DNA of 64,000 nt from Streptomonospora nanhaiensis (GTDB lineage Bacteria > Actinomycetota > Actinomycetes > Streptosporangiales > Streptosporangiaceae). How positions within the stretch are numbered: the first letter of the stretch is position 1; the number at the start of each line of letters is the position of its first letter. The stretch is from NCBI RefSeq assembly GCF_026642255.1, contig NZ_CP113264.1, forward strand, positions 5,084,001-5,148,000. Direction: 5' to 3'. A program made the position numbers and the translations under genes. Of the stretch, positions 52,453 through 63,218 are shown in pieces. The notes under the pieces are model-generated. The model was given only the letters and a program-made list of their open reading frames with translations. It had not been told where the DNA came from and did not search any database.

Positions 52453-53121
52453 TCAGCCGGCGGGGAGTTCGCGCAGGGACGCGAAGCCGTCGGCGGAGGC
52501 GGCGTGCGCGGCCAGGATCCCGATCACGGTCGGGCCGTTGTGCAGGCGCCCCTCCATGACCAGGCGCACCGCGTCCTCCAGCGGGACCCACTCCGCGGCC
52601 AGGTCGGTCTCCTCGTGCTCGCGCACGAAGTCGATCTCCTCGGCCGGGACCTCGGACAGGCCCCGGGCCATGAACACGTGGATGCGCTCGTCGGAGAACC
52701 CGGGGCTGGGGAAGAAGTCGGGGAGCCCGTACCACCGCTCGGCGCGCAGGCCCGCCTCCTCGACCAGTTCCCGCCGGGCCGTGGGCAGCGGGCCCTCGCC
52801 CTCCACGTCGATCATGCCGGCGGGCAGTTCCCACAGGGTGTGCCGGGCGGGGTGCCGGTACTGGCGCAGCAGCAGCACCCGGCCGTCGTCGTCCAGGGCC
52901 AGGACGGCGGCCGCCCCCGGGTGCTGCATGTAGTCGCGCCCCGCGACCGTGGTGCCCACGCCCCCGGCGCCGGGCATCTCCACCCAGTCGGTGCGCATGG
53001 TGACCCTGGCACTGCGGTAGCGCACCTCCGACCGGTCCACCGGCCACGACTCGGGGGCGTCCGCGACCTTCGCGTCCGCCCCCGTGGTCTCGTTCTCGGC
53101 CGGGTGGGTGTCACTGGGCAT
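52453..53121 (-). CDS. Nudix hydrolase, ADP-ribose pyrophosphatase type
   Basis: A 222-aa protein. The Nudix box spans GEGPLPTARRELVEEAGL (Gx5Ex7REUxEExGU), preceded by LLLRQYRHPARHTLWELPAGMID, the pattern of ADP-ribose pyrophosphatases. It ends 3 bp before the xerD start and follows pyrG, the common actinobacterial order pyrG-nudix-xerD. Confidence 0.92.
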   Translation of the reverse strand: MPSDTHPAENETTGADAKVADAPESWPVDRSEVRYRSARVTMRTDWVEMPGAGGVGTTVAGRDYMQHPGAAAVLALDDDGRVLLLRQYRHPARHTLWELPAGMIDVEGEGPLPTARRELVEEAGLRAERWYGLPDFFPSPGFSDERIHVFMARGLSEVPAEEIDFVREHEETDLAAEWVPLEDAVRLVMEGRLHNGPTVIGILAAHAASADGFASLRELPAG

Positions 53122-53161
53122 GGGATCGCCTCTCAGGATCGTGCCCCACCCGGTCCGGCGG

Positions 53162-54802
<1,641 letters not shown>

Positions 54803-55248
54803 AGTGTTGCTCCCGTGGGTTGAGTGGCTACGGCGGGCTCGGGACGAGCTGAGCGGCCGTGCGGCGGTCCGGTCGCGGGCGTTGGGATCTTCGCTCAGGC
54901 CGCCGGACTCCACGGGGCACCAGGATAACAGGCCCCCCGTCTGCACTCACCTGGGAACACCGCGCACCGCACGGGTGTTCCCCGGCCCGACCAGCGTGCT
55001 CTCCCCGTGGGGAAGGGGCTTCGCGGCACGTCACACCCTCCGCGGACCCCGCCGCCGGACCGGAAAAATCATCCGAACCCGGTCAGGACGGCCGCTCGGG
55101 CGACGGCCCGCGCGACCCTCACGGCGACGAACAACACACCCGGGGGCGACCGGGGCCACGGCGCCCGGCACGGGCCCGTTCCCGGTGGGGGCACGCCGCG
55201 TGCGGGCCCGCACGCCCCCGCACGCGGCTCCGGGGACAGGAGGGCGGG
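54803..55248. other. Gene-free gap upstream of pyrG
   Basis: 446 bp of GC-rich DNA between the pyrG start and the end of the HMG-CoA lyase gene. It must contain the pyrG promoter, but no clear -35/-10 or leader structure was recognised. Open frames here have non-coding composition. Confidence 0.5.
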
Positions 55249-56172
55249 TCAGGCCGGGAACCCGCCGGCGCGCCCCAGGTAGGCGGGCGGCTGCTTGCCC
55301 AGCCGCCCACCCGTCCACTCCCCCAGCGCGGCGGCGTCCGACAGGCTCACGCCCGTGTGCAGGCCGCTGCGGTGCAGCATGTACAGCAGGTCCTCGGTGG
55401 CGATGTTGCCGGTCGCCGCGGGCGCGAACGGGCACCCTCCGAACCCGCCCACGCTGGAGTCGAGCACGCGCACGCCCTCCTCCACGGCCGCGAGCGCGTT
55501 CGCGTAACCCGTGTTGCGGGTGTTGTGGAAGTGGCAGCGCAGGGCTCGACCGTCGGCGACCTCGGCCACCCGGCCCAGCAGGTCCCTCACCTGACCCGGC
55601 ACCCCCACGCCGATCGTGTCGGCCAGGGCGATCTCCACGGCGGCGGTGTCGGCGATCCGGCGGACGACCTCCACCACCCGCTCCGGCCCGACCTCGCCGT
55701 CGAACGGGCACCCGAACGCGGTCGAGACGGTCACGCTCAGCGGGATCCCCGTCCCCGCCAGCGCGGCGTCGATACCGGCCAGGGCGTCCAGCATCTCCTC
55801 CACCGTGCATCCCTGGTTGCGGACGCAGAACCCGTCCGTGGCGGGCACCGCCACGTTGACCTCCGACACCCCGGCGGCCACCGCGCGGTCCAGCCCGCGC
55901 CGGTTGAGCACCAGCCCGATGTGGGAGACCCCCGGCGCGCGCCGGACGCCCGCCATGATCTCCTCGGCCCCGGCCATCTGCGGGACGCGCTTGGGGTTGA
56001 CGAAGCTGACCGCCTCGATCCGGCGGGCCCCGGCGTCCACGGCGCGGTCGATCATCTCGATCCGCTCCTCGACCGACAGCGTCGTCGCCTCGTTCTGGAG
56101 GCCGTCACGCGGCCCCACCTCGACGATCTCGACGTGCTCCGCACCCTCGGGCCCACGGTCGTGCCTGGTCAT
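55249..56172 (-). CDS. mvaB: Hydroxymethylglutaryl-CoA lyase
   Basis: A 307-aa TIM-barrel protein. It has VEVGPRDGLQNEATTLSVEER, EAVSFVNPKRVPQMA, HFHNTRNTGYANALAA (metal ligands), and GGFGGCPFAPAATGNIATEDLLYML with the catalytic Cys loop. It cleaves HMG-CoA to acetyl-CoA and acetoacetate in leucine degradation. No other leucine pathway genes are next to it. Confidence 0.93.
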   Translation of the reverse strand: MTRHDRGPEGAEHVEIVEVGPRDGLQNEATTLSVEERIEMIDRAVDAGARRIEAVSFVNPKRVPQMAGAEEIMAGVRRAPGVSHIGLVLNRRGLDRAVAAGVSEVNVAVPATDGFCVRNQGCTVEEMLDALAGIDAALAGTGIPLSVTVSTAFGCPFDGEVGPERVVEVVRRIADTAAVEIALADTIGVGVPGQVRDLLGRVAEVADGRALRCHFHNTRNTGYANALAAVEEGVRVLDSSVGGFGGCPFAPAATGNIATEDLLYMLHRSGLHTGVSLSDAAALGEWTGGRLGKQPPAYLGRAGGFPA

Positions 56173-56269
56173 CGTCCCCGCCTCTCCACGCCCCGTCGCG
56201 TTCTGCGCCCAGGCTAGTGGAGCCCCGCCCGCGGCCCCGGAACCGGGGTGGCCGGCGCCTCCCCGCCGG

Positions 56270-57265
56270 TCAGCGCAGGGCGAGCGCCGGACGAACCTCC
56301 CAGGTCGTCCACACCGGGCGGTACCCCATCCGGTGCCAGAACGGCCCGGACAGCGGGTTCATCGCCGCGTAGTTCAGCACCGAGACGCCCACGCCGTGGC
56401 TGTCCAGGGCCTGGTGCGCCTGGCCGACCAGGGCGGTGCCGATCCCGTTGCCGCGCTCGTCGGCGATCACCACCCCGTAACCGATGTGCGCGATCGGCCG
56501 GGCGTTCACCAGGGGCTTGGCCCACCGCGAGCGCTCCGGCGGCGACACCCACAGCAGTCCGACGGCACGGCCGCGGCGCTCCGCCAGCCAGATCCACGAA
56601 CGCGAGCGGTTCAGCGCCCGCGCCGCCACCTCCCGGGTCTGCTCGGCGGTGTCCGGTTGCAGGAACACACCGCCGAAGTTCTGCTCGTACCGGTGCTCCT
56701 CCATCAGCAGCCCCACCACCTGGGTGAGGTCGCTGCGGTCGGCCAGCCGGATCGTCACATCGCGCGGGGGCAGCGACGGGGGGACCCCGCGCCGCCGCTT
56801 GCGGGCGGCCAGGACCGTGTAGGGCTGGAGGCCGTGGCGCTGGAGCGGGATGATGCCGCACACGTCGCGGGCGGGCCAGCTCACCAGCGCCGCCGACTCC
56901 GAGCCGGTGCCCGTCGGCAGGTCCTCCAACTGGTCGCGCCAGCTGGTCAGCAGGGAGTCCAGGGCGCGGCCGGGGTCGGGCCCCCCGACGATGGGCGTGA
57001 GCCAGTGCTGGTCGGGCACGCCCCAGATCCGGCCGACCTCGCCGGGCTGGTACCAGGTGTAGTGCATGGTGCCCGCCGCGACCGTGCGGCCGTCCTCGTC
57101 GCTGACGGTCAGGAGCGGGTAGGAACCCGGGGCGAAGCTGACGGGTTCGGGCAGCAGCGGGTCCGATGCGGCCCAGCGCTGCGCGGCCGACCGCACCAAC
57201 GGGTCCAGGCCGACGTCGCCTCCGGGCGACTCGTCGTGCCGCACCCGTGCGACATAACCGCTCAT
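56270..57265 (-). CDS. GNAT-family acetyltransferase, two-domain
   Basis: A 331-aa protein from ATG 57265 with GGGAGGGG upstream. The C-terminal half has the acetyl-CoA site HIGYGVVIADERGNGIGTALVGQAHQAL and NYAAMNPLSGPFWHRMGYRP. The N-terminal half (FAPGSYPLLTVSDEDGRTV, MHYTWYQPGEVGRIWG) is a degenerate GNAT-like domain. Substrate unknown. Confidence 0.85.
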   Translation of the reverse strand: MSGYVARVRHDESPGGDVGLDPLVRSAAQRWAASDPLLPEPVSFAPGSYPLLTVSDEDGRTVAAGTMHYTWYQPGEVGRIWGVPDQHWLTPIVGGPDPGRALDSLLTSWRDQLEDLPTGTGSESAALVSWPARDVCGIIPLQRHGLQPYTVLAARKRRRGVPPSLPPRDVTIRLADRSDLTQVVGLLMEEHRYEQNFGGVFLQPDTAEQTREVAARALNRSRSWIWLAERRGRAVGLLWVSPPERSRWAKPLVNARPIAHIGYGVVIADERGNGIGTALVGQAHQALDSHGVGVSVLNYAAMNPLSGPFWHRMGYRPVWTTWEVRPALALR

Positions 57266-57646
57266 CCACCCCTCCCCTAGCGGATCCCCGCGCCGAGCGC
57301 GCGTCCCCTGACCGGTCGGCCGGACGGTGCGCGGCGCCGTCCGTGGCCGTCGTGCCGCCCCGACGGGACCGGATTCACCGCGGGCGGAACGAAACGACCG
57401 TACCGCCTCAGAACCGAACGGGAGAACCGAACAGTGAACAGCCGCCGAAAATTCACTCCCCGCGGCCGCGCCCGTCCGAAACTTTCGTCCGCCCGCCCCC
57501 GTCCGGGGCGTTGTGGACGCGCACCACGGTAACGGATGGAAGGTCACTCTCGGATGCCGGGGCGGTCAACGCAGCGACACGGAATCGTCCCGCTCCGTCG
57601 ACGGTCCGCGGCCGGGGAGCGGCGCGCGCCTCTCCGCGTCCGCGGG
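57266..57646. other. Gene-free gap
   Basis: 381 bp between the GNAT start and the end of the lipoprotein gene, GC-rich, with no recognised promoter, RNA or repeat. Confidence 0.5.
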
Positions 57647-58105
57647 TCACCCGTCGGCCGAGCCGCCCTCGGTGACGGTGGTGTTGCGGCCGTGGTTGAT
57701 GACCTCGGGGTCGCCGGAGGCGAAGGAGACGGTGTTGTCCACCCCGACCAGCACGATCTTGTCGGCGGATCCCACGTCCACGGTCGACCCCCGGCCCGTG
57801 GCGCGCACCAGCCCGCAGTCGCCGTCCAGGACCACGACGGCGTCGTCGGCGGTGACGACGACCTCGCGGTCCCCGCACTCCTCGCTGACCTCGGCTCCGT
57901 CGTCCACGATGATGAGGACGTCCTCGTTGATGACGTTGTGCTCGGGGACCGCGGCCTCGTGGGCCGCCTCCTCGGGGGTCGGGGGCACCGCGGGCTCGTC
58001 CGACTCGTCCTGCCCGAAGGCCGTCCCACAACCGGTGAGCAGGACGGTGGCCAGCGAAGCGGACACCAGCGCACCGCCCGCGCCCACCAGATACCGAACC
58101 CTCAT
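57647..58105 (-). CDS. DUF3060 lipoprotein
   Basis: A 152-aa secreted lipoprotein from ATG 58105. The signal peptide RVRYLVGAGGALVSASLATV ends in the lipobox LLTGC, with Cys26 as the lipidated residue. The mature part has the DUF3060 pattern of a small beta-solenoid (VVVTADDAVVVLDGDCGLVR, VDVGSADKIVLVGVDNTVSF, DPEVINHGRNTTV). Function unknown; many actinobacteria have several copies. Confidence 0.85.
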   Translation of the reverse strand: MRVRYLVGAGGALVSASLATVLLTGCGTAFGQDESDEPAVPPTPEEAAHEAAVPEHNVINEDVLIIVDDGAEVSEECGDREVVVTADDAVVVLDGDCGLVRATGRGSTVDVGSADKIVLVGVDNTVSFASGDPEVINHGRNTTVTEGGSADG

Positions 58106-58297
58106 GCGTCCCCCACAGCCGAATACACGGCAATCACGACATACGTCCTGCGTAAGGCCAAGAGTATGTCACGCGGAGGTAACTGTGCGACCTCATCGTT
58201 CTCGAAACGTGCCTCGCCCGAGACGCCGCGTACGGCCCCGCGCGGGGGCCGCCGAGGCCGCACGCCCCGCCCGGCAGGGGCCGGACGCACCCTCCCC

Positions 58298-60394
58298 CTA
58301 CTTCACACCGGCCGCGTCCATCCCGCGAAGCTCCCTCTTCAGCTCACCGATCTCGTCCCGCAGCCGGGCCGCGAGCTCGAAGTGCAGGTCGGCGGCGGCC
58401 TGGTGCATCTGCGCGCCCAGCTGCTCGATCAGCCCGGCCAGCTCGGCACGCGGCATCGCCGACACGTCCGCACGCTCGCCCAGCGCCGGCACGGGGGCCT
58501 TGGCGCCCTGGGGGCCGCTGCCGCGGTACCCCGTGGCCATGAGCTGCTCGGTGTCCACGTCCTCCCGGTTCAGCGAGTCCAGGATATCGGCGATCTGCTT
58601 GCGCAGCGGGGTCGGGTCGATCCCGTGCTCGGCGTTGTACGCCAGCTGCTTCTCCCGGCGGCGGTCGGTCTCGTCCAGGGCGGCCCTCATCGAGTCCGTC
58701 ATGTTGTCCGCGTACATGTGCACCTGGCCCGCGACGTTGCGCGCCGCGCGGCCGATGGTCTGGATCAGCGAGGTCTCCGAACGCAGGAAGCCCTCCTTGT
58801 CCGCGTCCAGGATCGCCACCAGCGACACCTCGGGCAGGTCCAGGCCCTCACGCAGCAGGTTGATGCCCACCAGCACGTCGAACTCGCCGACCCGCAGCTC
58901 CCTCAGCAGCTCCACCCGGCGCAGCGTGTCCACCTCGCTGTGCAGGTACCGCACCCGGATGCCCAGCTCCGCGAAGTAGTCGGTGAGGTCCTCCGCCATC
59001 TTCTTCGTCAGGGTGGTCACCAGCACCCGCTCCTGGCGCTCGGCCCGCACCCGGATCTCGTGGACCAGGTCGTCGATCTGCCCCTCCGTGGGCTTGACCA
59101 GCACCTGCGGGTCCACCAGGCCCGTCGGGCGGATCACCTGCTCCACCACGTCGCCGCCGCTCTGGCGCAGCTCGTAGCGGCCCGGGGTCGCCGACAGGTA
59201 GACGCTCTGCCCGATCCGCCCGGTGAACTCCTCCCACTTGAGCGGCCTGTTGTCCATGGCCGACGGGAGCCGGAAACCGTGGTCGACCAGCGTGCGCTTG
59301 CGCGCGGCGTCGCCCTCGTACATCGCGCCGATCTGCGGGACGGTCACGTGCGACTCGTCCAGCACCAGCAGGAAGTCCTCGGGGAAGTAGTCCAGGAGGG
59401 TGTTGGGGGCGCTCCCCGGCTCGCGGCCGTCGAAGTGCCGTGAGTAGTTCTCGATGCCCGAGCAGGTGCCCAGCTGCCGCATCATCTCCAGGTCGTGGGT
59501 GGTGCGCATGCGCAGGCGCTGCGCCTCCAGCAGCTTGCCCTGCCCCTCCAGCTCGGCCAGCCGCTCGGCCAGCTCGACCTCGATCGACGCGATCGCCCGC
59601 TCGGTGCGCTCCTCGCCGGCCACGTAGTGCGAGGCCGGGAAGATGAACATCTCCTGGCTCTCCCCCAGCACCTCGCCGGTGAGCGGGTGCAGCGTCAGCA
59701 GGCGCTCGACCTCGTCACCGAACATCTCGATGCGGATCGCCAGCTCCTCGTACACCGGGATGATCTCGACGGTGTCGCCTCGCACCCGGAACGTGCCGCG
59801 CGTGAACGCGGTGTCGTTGCGCGAGTACTGCATCTCCACCAGGCGGCGCAGCAGCTGGTCGCGGTCGACCTCCATGCCCACCGACAGCTGCGCCATCCGG
59901 TCCACGTACTCCTGCGGTGTCCCCAGACCGTAGATGCACGAGACCGACGCCACCACGATCGTGTCCCTGCGGGTGAGCAGCGAGTTGGTCGCCGAGTGGC
60001 GCAGGCGCTCCACCTCGTCGTTGATCGAGGAGTCCTTCTCGATGTAGGTGTCGCTCTGCGGGACGTAGGCCTCGGGCTGGTAGTAGTCGTAGTACGAGAC
60101 GAAGTACTCGACCGCGTTGTCGGGCAGCATCTGCCGGAGCTCGTTGGCGAACTGCGCCGCCAGGGTCTTGTTGGGCTGCATCACCAGGGTCGGCCGCTGG
60201 AGCTGCTCCACCGTCCACGCCACCGTCGCCGTCTTGCCCGTACCGGTCGCACCGAGCAGGACCGTGTGCGGGTCCCCCTCGCGCACCCTCCTGGTGATCT
60301 CCGCGATCGCCCCGGGCTGGTCCCCCGCCGGTGTCATGTCCGAGATGACCTCGAACGGTGCCTCACTGCGCTTGATGCCGCTGACCGGTCGCAC
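58298..60394 (-). CDS. uvrB: Excinuclease ABC subunit B
   Basis: A 698-aa protein. GTG 60394 (GAGGG upstream) gives the usual N-terminus MRPVSGIKRSEAPFEV; ATG 60445 would add 17 unusual residues. It has LLGATGTGKTATVAWTVEQL (Walker A), SYYDYYQPEAYVPQSDTYIE, the beta-hairpin region, DESHVTVPQIGAMYEG, LREGLDLPEVSLVAILDADK, QTIGRAARNV, and a C-terminal UVR motif. It verifies damage and loads UvrC in nucleotide excision repair. Confidence 0.97.
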   Translation of the reverse strand: MRPVSGIKRSEAPFEVISDMTPAGDQPGAIAEITRRVREGDPHTVLLGATGTGKTATVAWTVEQLQRPTLVMQPNKTLAAQFANELRQMLPDNAVEYFVSYYDYYQPEAYVPQSDTYIEKDSSINDEVERLRHSATNSLLTRRDTIVVASVSCIYGLGTPQEYVDRMAQLSVGMEVDRDQLLRRLVEMQYSRNDTAFTRGTFRVRGDTVEIIPVYEELAIRIEMFGDEVERLLTLHPLTGEVLGESQEMFIFPASHYVAGEERTERAIASIEVELAERLAELEGQGKLLEAQRLRMRTTHDLEMMRQLGTCSGIENYSRHFDGREPGSAPNTLLDYFPEDFLLVLDESHVTVPQIGAMYEGDAARKRTLVDHGFRLPSAMDNRPLKWEEFTGRIGQSVYLSATPGRYELRQSGGDVVEQVIRPTGLVDPQVLVKPTEGQIDDLVHEIRVRAERQERVLVTTLTKKMAEDLTDYFAELGIRVRYLHSEVDTLRRVELLRELRVGEFDVLVGINLLREGLDLPEVSLVAILDADKEGFLRSETSLIQTIGRAARNVAGQVHMYADNMTDSMRAALDETDRRREKQLAYNAEHGIDPTPLRKQIADILDSLNREDVDTEQLMATGYRGSGPQGAKAPVPALGERADVSAMPRAELAGLIEQLGAQMHQAAADLHFELAARLRDEIGELKRELRGMDAAGVK

Positions 60395-60554
60395 GTCGCC
60401 CTCTTCTCCCGCTCCTGCCTGCGGGGCGCCCCCGAGCCGCCCCATGTCCCCTCACACCTAACGCTACAGACAGCCCAGGACATCCCTGGGCGTCCGGGAC
60501 GCCGGAGACTACCATCGGAGCCAGCACCCAGCGCCCCGAGACGAGGTGCCAGCC

Positions 60555-61670
60555 GTGTCCCACCCCTCCAGACCCACTTTCGACCCCGGCCTCCCACCGC
60601 GCGCGCTCGCGCGCATGAGGGCCCGCCCCGAGAAGCTCCTCCCCGCCTCCGCCGGCCCGCCCGGGCGGCCCACCTGGAGGCAGCTCGCCCTCCTCACCGC
60701 CACGGGGGGCGCCTCCCTGGCCGTCGCCGCCCTCCTCGTCCCCGCGCTCGGGCCCGCGCTCCTCGCCCTGCTCTGCCTGGGCGCCACGGTCACCGTCCTG
60801 GCCCTGGTCTCCCTCAAGGGCTCCTTCTCCGACGACTGGGCCGACCTGGTCGTGCACTCCTTCTGGGCGCTGCCCGCGTCCGCGGCCGGGGTGCTCCTCG
60901 CCCGCCTGCCCCTGGACCGGGTCCTCGGACCGCTGGACCTGCCCGTGCCCGGCGACCCCGCCACCGCCGCCCTCTACCTGGCCGCGGCCGCGGGAGGCGC
61001 CGGCGCCGTCATGCGCCCCGGCATGGTGACCCGCCTGGCCGCCGAACACCACGACCGCTACGTCCTGCCCGAGGACTTCGGCCGCCCCTACAGCTACGCC
61101 ACCCGCCGCGAGGAGCCGGAGGCCCACCTGTTCGCCCGGGCCCAACAGGCGACGGACCGTGTGGAGGAGGCCGCCGACGTGCTCGGCGACTCGTTCGAGG
61201 CCGGCCACACCCTCCCCCTCCTGCGGGAGGAGGAGTGGCGGCTGTCCCAGGAGCTGCTGCGGCTCCGCTCCCTGCGCAGGGAACTGGTGCAGCGCACGCG
61301 CGAGGCCGTCTCACCACAGGTCACGCGGGCGCTCGCACCCCACGAGGAGGCGGTCGAACGCGCCCACCGGGCGATCGCCGACCGCGTCGGCGTCCTGGCC
61401 GACTACGGCGAGCGCGTCCACGCGGCCGTCACCGCGCACCGCGAATGGGAACAGTGCCAGGCCATCGCCGACCGGGCCGGGGACTACGCCGAACTCGCAT
61501 TGTCCTCCTCCAGGGACACGATGCACACCGAGGAACTCGACGACAGCCTGCTCGGCGTCGAGGCCGCCCGCCGCGTCCGCGAGGAGCTGGTGCGCGAGGC
61601 CGTCGACGCCGGATCCTCCCTGACCGAGGCGCTCCACCGGGGCGGCGGGGAGGGCGGAGCCCCCCGGTGA
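60555..61670 (+). CDS. Predicted membrane-anchored protein with helical cytoplasmic domain
   Basis: A 371-aa protein; GTG 60555 was preferred over GTG 60546 because GAGGTG lies 6 nt upstream. Two or three hydrophobic segments lie at about 43-85 and 98-155 (LALLTATGGASLAVAALLV, ALLALLCLGATVTVLALVSL). The rest is a long charged helical region (EEWRLSQELLRLRSLRRELV, ERVHAAVTAHREWEQCQAIAD), probably coiled coil. I do not recognise a named family. It is divergent from uvrB. Confidence 0.78.
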   Translation: MSHPSRPTFDPGLPPRALARMRARPEKLLPASAGPPGRPTWRQLALLTATGGASLAVAALLVPALGPALLALLCLGATVTVLALVSLKGSFSDDWADLVVHSFWALPASAAGVLLARLPLDRVLGPLDLPVPGDPATAALYLAAAAGGAGAVMRPGMVTRLAAEHHDRYVLPEDFGRPYSYATRREEPEAHLFARAQQATDRVEEAADVLGDSFEAGHTLPLLREEEWRLSQELLRLRSLRRELVQRTREAVSPQVTRALAPHEEAVERAHRAIADRVGVLADYGERVHAAVTAHREWEQCQAIADRAGDYAELALSSSRDTMHTEELDDSLLGVEAARRVREELVREAVDAGSSLTEALHRGGGEGGAPR

Positions 61671-61811
61671 GCCCGGCGCCCCGACCGCGGGCCCGCACGA
61701 CCGGGAACCGTGGCGGACGCCGCAGCGCCCCTCCTGCCCCGGGCCGCCGCGGCCGGAGCCCCGCGCGGGAGGACGCGGCACGCGCCCGGTGCGGGACGCC
61801 GCGGGGAGCGC

Positions 61812-62411
61812 TCAGGCCCGGGCCAGGAGGTCCTCCCACAGACGGGCGACCCGCTCCCGCAACTCCTGCGGGGTCCCGGAGTTGTCGACCACCAGGTCGG
61901 CGGCGGCCAGCCGGGCGTCCCGGTCCGCCTGCGCCCGGATCCGCGCCCACACCTGCTCACGCGGCACGCCCCGGCTCCGCACGACCCGCTCCACCCGCAC
62001 CTCGTCGGGGGCGTCCACCACCACGACCACGTCGTAGAGGGGCCCCAGGCCGTTCTCCACCAGCAGGGGGACGTCGTAGACGACGACCTCCACCCCTGCG
62101 GCCACCGCCTCCTCCATCAGCTCCGCGCTGCGCCGGGCGACCAGCGGGTGCACGATGGCGTTCAGCGCGGCGAGCCTGTCCGCGTCGGCGAAGACGACCT
62201 CGCCCAGCCTCGGACGGTCCAGCCCGCCCCCCGGGGCCAGCACCCCCTCGCCGAACTCCGCGACGACGGCGTCCAGCCCCGGCGTCCCCGGCTCGACCAC
62301 CTCCCTGGCGATCGCGTCGGCGTCGACGACGGCCGCCCCGTAGGCGGCCAGCGCGGACGAGACCGTGCTCTTGCCCGAGCCGATCCCTCCGGTCAGTCCC
62401 ACTTTCAGCAT
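61812..62411 (-). CDS. coaE: Dephospho-CoA kinase
   Basis: A 199-aa protein from ATG 62411. It has the P-loop MLKVGLTGGIGSGKSTVSSAL, VVDADAIAREVVEPG, VVYDVPLLVENGLGPLYD, and RIRAQADRDARLAAADLVVDN, diagnostic of CoaE, the last step of CoA synthesis. It lies between uvrB and rpsA, the conserved actinobacterial order. Confidence 0.95.
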   Translation of the reverse strand: MLKVGLTGGIGSGKSTVSSALAAYGAAVVDADAIAREVVEPGTPGLDAVVAEFGEGVLAPGGGLDRPRLGEVVFADADRLAALNAIVHPLVARRSAELMEEAVAAGVEVVVYDVPLLVENGLGPLYDVVVVVDAPDEVRVERVVRSRGVPREQVWARIRAQADRDARLAAADLVVDNSGTPQELRERVARLWEDLLARA

Positions 62412-62475
62412 GTCCCGAACCCTAGACGGCCGGACCCGGCCCGGTACGGGCGCCCCACCCCGACCGTGCGGGACC

Positions 62476-62979
62476 TCACCCCGCGGCCCCGGAGCGCACC
62501 GCAGGAACGACCTCCTTGCGCATGTGCACCATGACCAGGTGGTCGGCCACACGCTCCCGCGACGTCTCCGCGTACCCGCGCTCCCGGTACAGACGCTGTC
62601 CACCGGCGCCCTGGGCGCCGGTGGACAGGGTGAGGGAGGTCAGCCCGGGGTGGCGGACCGACAACTCCTCCTCCACCCGGGTGAGCAGCGCCCGCCCGAT
62701 GCCGAGGCGGCGCCGGTCGGGGGCGACCGCCAGGCGCCCCACGACGGCGTTGGTCCCCGCGACCGCCGCACGGACCGCGCCGACGATCCGGGGGCCCTCC
62801 ACGGCCTTGAGGACCAGGGCGTCCGGCTGCGCGAGCACCCTGGCGATGCGGTCCAGGCCCTCGGTGAGCGGGAGCACGAACGGGTCGCCGTGGGCCTGCG
62901 CCTCGTCGACGAACGCCGCCCGCTGGAGGGTGAAGACCTCACCCGCGTCCGCGGGGGTGGCCGGGTGGATGTCGAACAC
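62476..62979 (-). CDS. GNAT-family N-acetyltransferase
   Basis: A 167-aa protein from GTG 62979 (GAGGAG upstream). It has VVGRLAVAPDRRRLGIGRALLTRVEEEL, the acetyl-CoA loop, and GGQRLYRERGYAET near the end. Substrate unknown. It lies between coaE and rpsA on the same strand. Confidence 0.88.
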   Translation of the reverse strand: MFDIHPATPADAGEVFTLQRAAFVDEAQAHGDPFVLPLTEGLDRIARVLAQPDALVLKAVEGPRIVGAVRAAVAGTNAVVGRLAVAPDRRRLGIGRALLTRVEEELSVRHPGLTSLTLSTGAQGAGGQRLYRERGYAETSRERVADHLVMVHMRKEVVPAVRSGAAG

Positions 62980-63148
62980 GTCGTCTCCTCACGCGCCCCG
63001 CCGGCCGGGGCACGCCACCGACCCTAGCCCGGCGGGGTCCGGCTACGGGGCCGTCCGCGCGGAACCGGCGCGCCCCGGGGCGGGCGGGCGCGGAAGCGGC
63101 GCGGTCGCCGTCGACGCGGGCCCGGCCCGTACCCCCGCGCGGACACGA

Positions 63149-63184
63149 CGAAGGGCCGCCCCCCTGGTGGGGGACGGCCCTTCG
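63149..63184 (-). terminator. Terminator after rpsA
   Basis: CGAAGGGCCG (63149-63158) pairs with CGGCCCTTCG (63175-63184), continued by C6/G5 towards the loop. It lies 35 bp beyond the rpsA stop on the minus strand. Confidence 0.8.
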
Positions 63185-63218
63185 CGGCTGTCAGGTGATC
63201 CTCTGCGGGACCTCCTGC

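Noticed and set aside
59495..62425. A 976-codon open frame on the plus strand opposite uvrB and coaE
   Set aside because: It is antisense to uvrB and coaE and has low-complexity GC-rich composition; it is a shadow frame.
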